From NCBI GenBank assembly GCA_002773655.1, contig PFAR01000030.1, positions 1-7,079 of the forward strand: a stretch of 7,079 nt of DNA, in the 5' to 3' direction. The notes under the pieces were generated by a model that worked only from the letters and a program-made list of their open reading frames with translations, had not been told where the DNA came from and made no database searches. This DNA is from Candidatus Falkowbacteria bacterium CG10_big_fil_rev_8_21_14_0_10_43_10 (GTDB taxonomy: Bacteria > Patescibacteriota > Patescibacteriia > Patescibacteriales > XYC2-FULL-47-12). Position 1 is the stretch's first letter, and the number at the start of each line of letters is the position of its first letter. The translations under genes were made by a program, and so were the position numbers. Of the stretch, positions 4,533 to 7,079 are shown one piece after another.

Positions 4533-4931
4533 ATGTTTAGGAAAAAATTATTATCATTTTTAGTCTTATTTTCCCTGTGTTTCTCAACAGGTGTATTTGT
4601 CTTAGCAGAAAGCGCAGGGGCCGTTGATTTGGACAGCACTATTAGAAATACTGAATTTACCGAGGTAAAAAATAATGTTTTTGGCAATCAAGCGGATACC
4701 CAAACAGTTGATAAAATTTTGACAAAGGTCATAAACGCCATTTTAGGCCTGCTGGGAGTTATATTTTTAGTGTTAACTTTATTCGCCGGCTTTCTTTGGA
4801 TGACCGCGGCCGGCAATGACGACCAGGTCGGCAAGGCGAAGAAGATATTAACCGCGGCTATTATCGGCATTGTTATTATAGTATCCTCTTACGCGATCAC
4901 CAACTTTGTTTTGACCTCGGTTTTGAAGTAG
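4533..4931 (+). CDS. Small two-helix pilin, type IV secretion pilin / VirB2-TrbC-like
   Basis: The 132-residue protein starts with a classic signal peptide: FRKK, then a hydrophobic stretch to about residue 25, with likely cleavage near VLA-ES. A short polar region (about 26-62) and two membrane helices follow: ILGLLGVIFLVLTLFAGFLW (about 70-89) and about 104-127 (ILTAAIIGIVIIVSSYAITNF). The connecting loop TAAGNDDQVGKAKK is the hallmark of the small T4SS-pilin family frequent in Patescibacteria and is related in architecture to VirB2/TrbC. These proteins are exported and thought to form surface filaments or sit in the membrane; no other secretion gene lies in this window. The ATG has no Shine-Dalgarno and an AT-only upstream region. 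It is monocistronic, between an extended -10 promoter and a strong terminator. Confidence 0.85.
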   Translation: MFRKKLLSFLVLFSLCFSTGVFVLAESAGAVDLDSTIRNTEFTEVKNNVFGNQADTQTVDKILTKVINAILGLLGVIFLVLTLFAGFLWMTAAGNDDQVGKAKKILTAAIIGIVIIVSSYAITNFVLTSVLK

Positions 4932-4956
4932 TGAATTATATAAATATCTTTTAAAA

Positions 4957-4985
4957 ACAGATCCAAGTTTCGGGTCTGTTTTTTT
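4957..4985 (+). terminator. Rho-independent terminator of the pilin gene
   Basis: ACAGATCC (4957-4964) pairs with GGGTCTGT (4972-4979), with one T-G pair and a 7-nt loop, and is followed by T residues at 4980-4985. It starts 26 bp after the pilin stop codon. Confidence 0.85.
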
Positions 4986-5015
4986 GCGCCCGCGAATCTA
5001 CGGATTTACTGCAAA

Positions 5016-5044
5016 TATACAAATAACAGTAAAAGTGGTATCTT
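5016..5044 (+). promoter_or_regulatory. Weak candidate promoter for the O-antigen ligase-like gene
   Basis: TATACA (5016-5021), a 17-bp spacer ending in TGG, and TATCTT (5039-5044) resemble a weak extended -10 promoter about 40 bp before the ATG. A separate promoter is expected because the pilin terminator lies upstream. Confidence 0.3.
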
Positions 5045-5084
5045 AAAATTAGTTTTAATTTTGAAAGTTAGAAATTTATAAAGT

Positions 5085-6566
5085 ATGGGATGGTTAATTT
5101 TGTTTTTCACAATTTTATTTACAGTTTTAGCATGGAAAAGGCTGGATTTGGCAACGGCTTTTTTAATCGCGGTTTTGCCGGTTTACCAGATAAGATTCCA
5201 GATCGGATTTCTGCCGATGACGTTGCTGGAAGCGATGATTTTAGTTTTATTTGCCGCGTGGTTTGTTAAATCCTGGCGGGCTAATGAGCTGCCATTACTT
5301 TTGTCATTCCCGCGAAAGCGGGAATCTAAAAAGAACGTTCAACGCTATCCTTTTTGGCTGGAAATAATCTTATTGTTAGTTATTGCTTTTATCTCCGCGG
5401 CGACAGCCGGTTTTAATAGCTCTGCCCTGGGAATTTTAAAAGCGTATTTTATTGAGCCAGCCATGTTTTTTATAGTTTTTGTAAATATATTTTCCGCTCG
5501 TATCGCTACGCGATCGAGCGGATCCGCTCCGGCGCATAGCGCCATGAGCGGAAAGATACCAAAAAACCGGGAGAAAATATTTTGGGCATTGGCAATTTCC
5601 GCTCTTTTTGTTTCTGCTATCGCTATTTATCAGAGGATTACCGGTAATTTAATGCCGGCGACCTGGCAAAATACAGGACGCGTTACGGGAGTGTTTGCCT
5701 ATCCTAATGCGGTAGGGTTGTACTTAGGGCCGATAATGTTGATATTGATTGGCAGGTTGTTCGCAGCGTTGCGCAATATTAAATATTTAATATTAAATAT
5801 TTTTTTCTCTATAACAATTATTCTTTCATTATTGGCAATTTATTTTGCTAAAAGCGAAGGCGCTTTAGCCGGAGTCGCGGCGGCTTTATTTATTTTTGGA
5901 TTATTGTATAATAAAAAATCACGCTGGGTTATAGCGGGATTAGCAGTATTGGCGGCAGGAGGAATAGCTATAAACAGCCAGGCCAGGGATTACGCCATAA
6001 ACAAGATTATGTTAAGGGATTTAGACGGTCAGATTAGGCGGCAAATATGGGTTGAGACATGGGAAATGCTGGCCAGCAACCCAAAAAATTTCATCTTCGG
6101 CGCGGGGCTGGCGAATTATCAAAGCGCGGTCGCTCCCTATCATCAAGACGGCATCTTTGTCCGAGACTATAATGACCTTGACTGGCACCGGAAGACAGTT
6201 TTTAATGCCGAGTACCGGGCAAAGGTCTGGCAGCCGGTGGAAATTTATTTATATCCGCACAGTTTGTTTTTTAACTTTTGGGTTGAGTTAGGGCTGGCAG
6301 GAGTGTTGTTGTTTATTTGGATTATTGGAAAATTTTTTGTTATAGGTTATAAGTTATATGTTAAAAATGAAGACTATAGCAGTATTATTCTAGGATTGAT
6401 CGGCGCAATGATTGTTATTATTGTCCATGGTCTAGTGGATGTGCCTTATTTCAAGAATGATCTGGCGGTTTTATTTTGGATACTGGTGGGAATTATTGGA
6501 GTTTACAGGATAGAATTTTTCCCGCAAATCAACGAATCATCTACGAATAATACAAACAAAAAGTAG
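5085..6566 (+). CDS. O-antigen ligase/polymerase-like membrane protein (Wzy_C family) with repeat insertions
   Basis: This 493-residue protein has about 10-12 membrane helices and the Wzy_C/WaaL layout: SEGALAGVAAALFIF (257-271), then a large outer-face loop (about 298-395) with RRQIWVETWEML, NFIFGAGLANY and YPHSLFFNFWVELGLAG. The HS in YPHSLFFN (His392) matches the conserved histidine region of WaaL ligases. Members join or polymerise lipid-linked glycans, or modify proteins; which reaction occurs here is not decidable. Two stretches are translated palindromic repeats: LLSFPRKRES at 72-81, and SARIATRSSGSAPAHSAMSG at 137-156. Both fall in polar loops between helices, so the fold may tolerate them. 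No Shine-Dalgarno precedes the ATG. The stop TAG is followed directly by a tRNA-Ser fragment. The divergent flippase is a likely pathway partner. Confidence 0.88.
   Translation: MGWLILFFTILFTVLAWKRLDLATAFLIAVLPVYQIRFQIGFLPMTLLEAMILVLFAAWFVKSWRANELPLLLSFPRKRESKKNVQRYPFWLEIILLLVIAFISAATAGFNSSALGILKAYFIEPAMFFIVFVNIFSARIATRSSGSAPAHSAMSGKIPKNREKIFWALAISALFVSAIAIYQRITGNLMPATWQNTGRVTGVFAYPNAVGLYLGPIMLILIGRLFAALRNIKYLILNIFFSITIILSLLAIYFAKSEGALAGVAAALFIFGLLYNKKSRWVIAGLAVLAAGGIAINSQARDYAINKIMLRDLDGQIRRQIWVETWEMLASNPKNFIFGAGLANYQSAVAPYHQDGIFVRDYNDLDWHRKTVFNAEYRAKVWQPVEIYLYPHSLFFNFWVELGLAGVLLFIWIIGKFFVIGYKLYVKNEDYSSIILGLIGAMIVIIVHGLVDVPYFKNDLAVLFWILVGIIGVYRIEFFPQINESSTNNTNKK
5301..5332. repeat. TGTCATTCCCGC repeat fused in frame in the ligase gene
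   Basis: These 32 bases are identical to 4287-4318 upstream of the flippase, including the AAAAA tail. The core folds as CCCGC-GAAA-GCGGG. Translated in the ligase frame it reads SFPRKRES, a peptide widely seen when this common bacterial repeat lands in a gene. Confidence 0.9.
5494..5552. repeat. Double-hairpin repeat fused in frame in the ligase gene
   Basis: Two tandem hairpins share the CCGCTC/GAGCGG stem. The first is CCGCTCG (5494-5500) with CGAGCGG (5515-5521), with inner ATCGC/GCGAT. The second is TCCGCTC (5523-5529) with GAGCGGA (5546-5552), with inner GGCGC/GCGCC. The second hairpin recurs with one base change beside the GIY-YIG gene (6587-6619). It encodes ligase residues 137-156. 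Confidence 0.85.
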
Positions 6567-6586
6567 GAGGAGAGGTTGAGTGGTTG
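6566..6586 (+). pseudogene. Truncated copy of the 5' end of tRNA-Ser
   Basis: These 21 bases match the first 21 bases of the intact tRNA-Ser at 6872-6892 with two differences (6573 and 6576). They include the whole 5' acceptor strand GGAGGAG and the D-arm start GAGTGGTTG. The copy begins on the last base of the ligase stop codon and breaks off exactly where the hairpin repeat starts. It cannot form a tRNA. Confidence 0.75.
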
Positions 6587-6619
6587 TCCGCTCCGGCGCG
6601 TAGCGCCATGAGCGGAAAG
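6587..6619. repeat. CCGCTC hairpin repeat upstream of the GIY-YIG gene
   Basis: TCCGCTC (6587-6593) pairs with GAGCGGA (6610-6616), with an inner GGCGC/GCGCC stem. The 33 nt match 5523-5555 in the ligase gene except for one base (6600). Its right end, GGAAAG, forms part of the ribosome binding site of the next gene. Confidence 0.85.
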
Positions 6620-6621
6620 GA
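6616..6621 (+). promoter_or_regulatory. Ribosome binding site of the GIY-YIG gene
   Basis: AAAGGA lies 5 nt before the ATG at 6627. It is the only clear Shine-Dalgarno in this window; the other genes lack one. Its first bases come from the hairpin repeat, so the repeat helps supply the translation signal. Confidence 0.6.
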
Positions 6622-6626
6622 TAAAT

Positions 6627-6893
6627 ATGTATTATGTTTATATATTACAAAGTTTAGAAAATAATAAATTGTATACTGGCTCGACTGAAGATTTAAGAAA
6701 TAGGTTTGAAGAGCATAACGCAGGCAGAGTAAAATCAACTAGACTCGGAAAGCCATGGAGATTGGTTTATTATGAAGCCTATGTTAATAAAACATTAGCG
6801 CGCAAAACAGAAATTTTTTATAAAACAGGGCAAGGAAGAAGACAAATTAAAAAGAAATTAAGTTTATTAACGGAGGAGTGGCTGAGTGGTTGA
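6627..6893 (+). CDS. Small GIY-YIG nuclease-domain protein (UPF0213/YhbQ-like)
   Basis: The 88 residues are almost entirely a GIY-YIG domain: YYVYILQS (2-9) holds the GIY half and LYTGSTEDLRNRFEEHNAG (15-33) the YIG half. The conserved arginine falls in DLRNRF and a candidate metal-binding glutamate in YYEAY (48-52). Such small proteins are common in bacteria, are presumed nucleases, and mostly lack a known biological role. The C-terminus TEEWLSG and the TGA stop are read from the first 22 bases of tRNA-Ser, so the natural protein end was probably fused to or cut by the tRNA. The gene lies between a 21-nt copy of the tRNA 5' end and the intact tRNA, as if carried by a small insertion at that tRNA. 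It has its own Shine-Dalgarno, unlike its neighbours. Confidence 0.88.
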   Translation: MYYVYILQSLENNKLYTGSTEDLRNRFEEHNAGRVKSTRLGKPWRLVYYEAYVNKTLARKTEIFYKTGQGRRQIKKKLSLLTEEWLSG

Positions 6894-6961
6894 AGGCGCC
6901 GCTCTCGAAAAGCGGTAGGCGTGCAAGCGCCTCGTGGGTTCAAATCCCACCTCCTCCGCCA
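6872..6961 (+). tRNA. tRNA-Ser(CGA), CCA encoded
   Basis: This is a class II tRNA. The acceptor stem is GGAGGAG/CTCCTCC (6872-6878 with 6951-6957). The anticodon stem CCGCT/AGCGG encloses CTCGAAA, giving anticodon CGA, which reads UCG. A long variable arm (AGGCG-TGCAA-CGCCT type) and a T-arm with GGTTCAAATCC follow. The discriminator is G (6958) and CCA is encoded at 6959-6961. Its first 22 bases overlap the end of the GIY-YIG reading frame. No clear promoter lies just upstream, so it may be transcribed from inside or before that gene. No terminator with a T-run is seen downstream; the TTTCAC/GTGAAA hairpin at about 6964-6980 lacks one. Confidence 0.95.
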
Positions 6962-7079
6962 ATTTTCACTTTTTGTGAAATCATAAGAAACAGCCTCGGC
7001 GCAAAGCGCCTCGGCATGGTATTTTTCCGCAATTTTGAAGGCATTTTTGAAATCAAAAACCAAAGTGCGGTCGGCAATG
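6962..7079. other. Right flank with no assignable gene; hairpin repeat at 6993-7015
   Basis: A hairpin with GGCGC-AAA-GCGCC core and GCC/GGC outer pairs lies at 6993-7015. Its core resembles the CCGCTC repeat family. A minus-strand frame is open from the right edge (reading TLVFDFKNAFKIAEKYH) and a plus-strand frame opens at ATG 7016 (MVFFRNFEGIF). Either could be part of a gene beyond the edge. The minus frame stays open through the antisense of tRNA-Ser, which gives a well-known spurious peptide, so its true end cannot be fixed. Confidence 0.35.

Noticed and set aside
6587..6619. Hairpin at 6587-6619 as a terminator for the ligase gene
   Set aside because: No T-run follows the stem, and a near-identical copy lies inside the ligase coding region, so it is better explained as a repeat.
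6818..7063. Minus-strand open frame containing WDLNPRG and RERRLQPLSHSS
   Set aside because: This peptide is the antisense translation of tRNA-Ser and is a familiar spurious call. Only the part right of 6962 could belong to a real gene.

Overview
The window looks like a chromosomal segment from a Candidate Phyla Radiation (Patescibacteria, probably Parcubacteria-like) bacterium. The reasons are a small two-helix pilin of the type IV secretion pilin kind common in that group, a guanylate kinase with an altered P-loop, an RluD-type pseudouridine synthase, a stand-alone rplS, a small GIY-YIG protein and very few Shine-Dalgarno sequences. This placement is inferred from gene content and style; no rRNA is present to confirm it.

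Layout. Positions 1-4280 are almost entirely minus-strand. Read in the direction of transcription, a Wzx-like flippase (2829-4280) overlaps an RluD-like pseudouridine synthase (1913-2848), followed by guanylate kinase (1199-1792), ribosomal protein L19 (600-1001), tRNA-Leu(GAG) and tRNA-Val(TAC), closed by a strong terminator at 101-129. The intergenic region 4281-4532 holds overlapping divergent promoters. Rightward from it come a T4SS-type pilin (4533-4931) with its own terminator, an O-antigen ligase/polymerase-like membrane protein (5085-6566), a GIY-YIG protein (6627-6893) and tRNA-Ser(CGA) (6872-6961).

The flippase and the Wzy_C/WaaL-like protein probably belong to surface-glycan export and assembly, and the pilin is also an envelope component. 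RluD, Gmk, L19 and the tRNAs are housekeeping genes.

The most striking feature is the density of small palindromic repeat elements of at least four families. (i) A three-way-junction element with TTTACCCTGT-type ends occurs between tRNA-Leu and rplS and again in frame inside rluD. (ii) A TGTCATTCCCGC element forms a large hairpin just upstream of the flippase start and is also fused in frame into the ligase, where it reads SFPRKRES. (iii) A CCGCTC/GAGCGG hairpin lies in frame in the ligase and again next to the GIY-YIG gene. (iv) A MITE-like element with TTTGTCAT ends separates rluD from gmk.

At the right end, a 21-nt copy of the 5' end of tRNA-Ser sits directly after the ligase stop codon. 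The hairpin repeat and the GIY-YIG gene follow, and then the intact tRNA-Ser, whose D-arm supplies the stop codon of the GIY-YIG gene. This arrangement resembles a miniature tRNA-targeted mobile cassette and is the best candidate here for an undescribed system. Two other points deserve follow-up: the guanylate kinase lacks the Walker A lysine, and the rplS leader has a promoter followed by a terminator-like hairpin.
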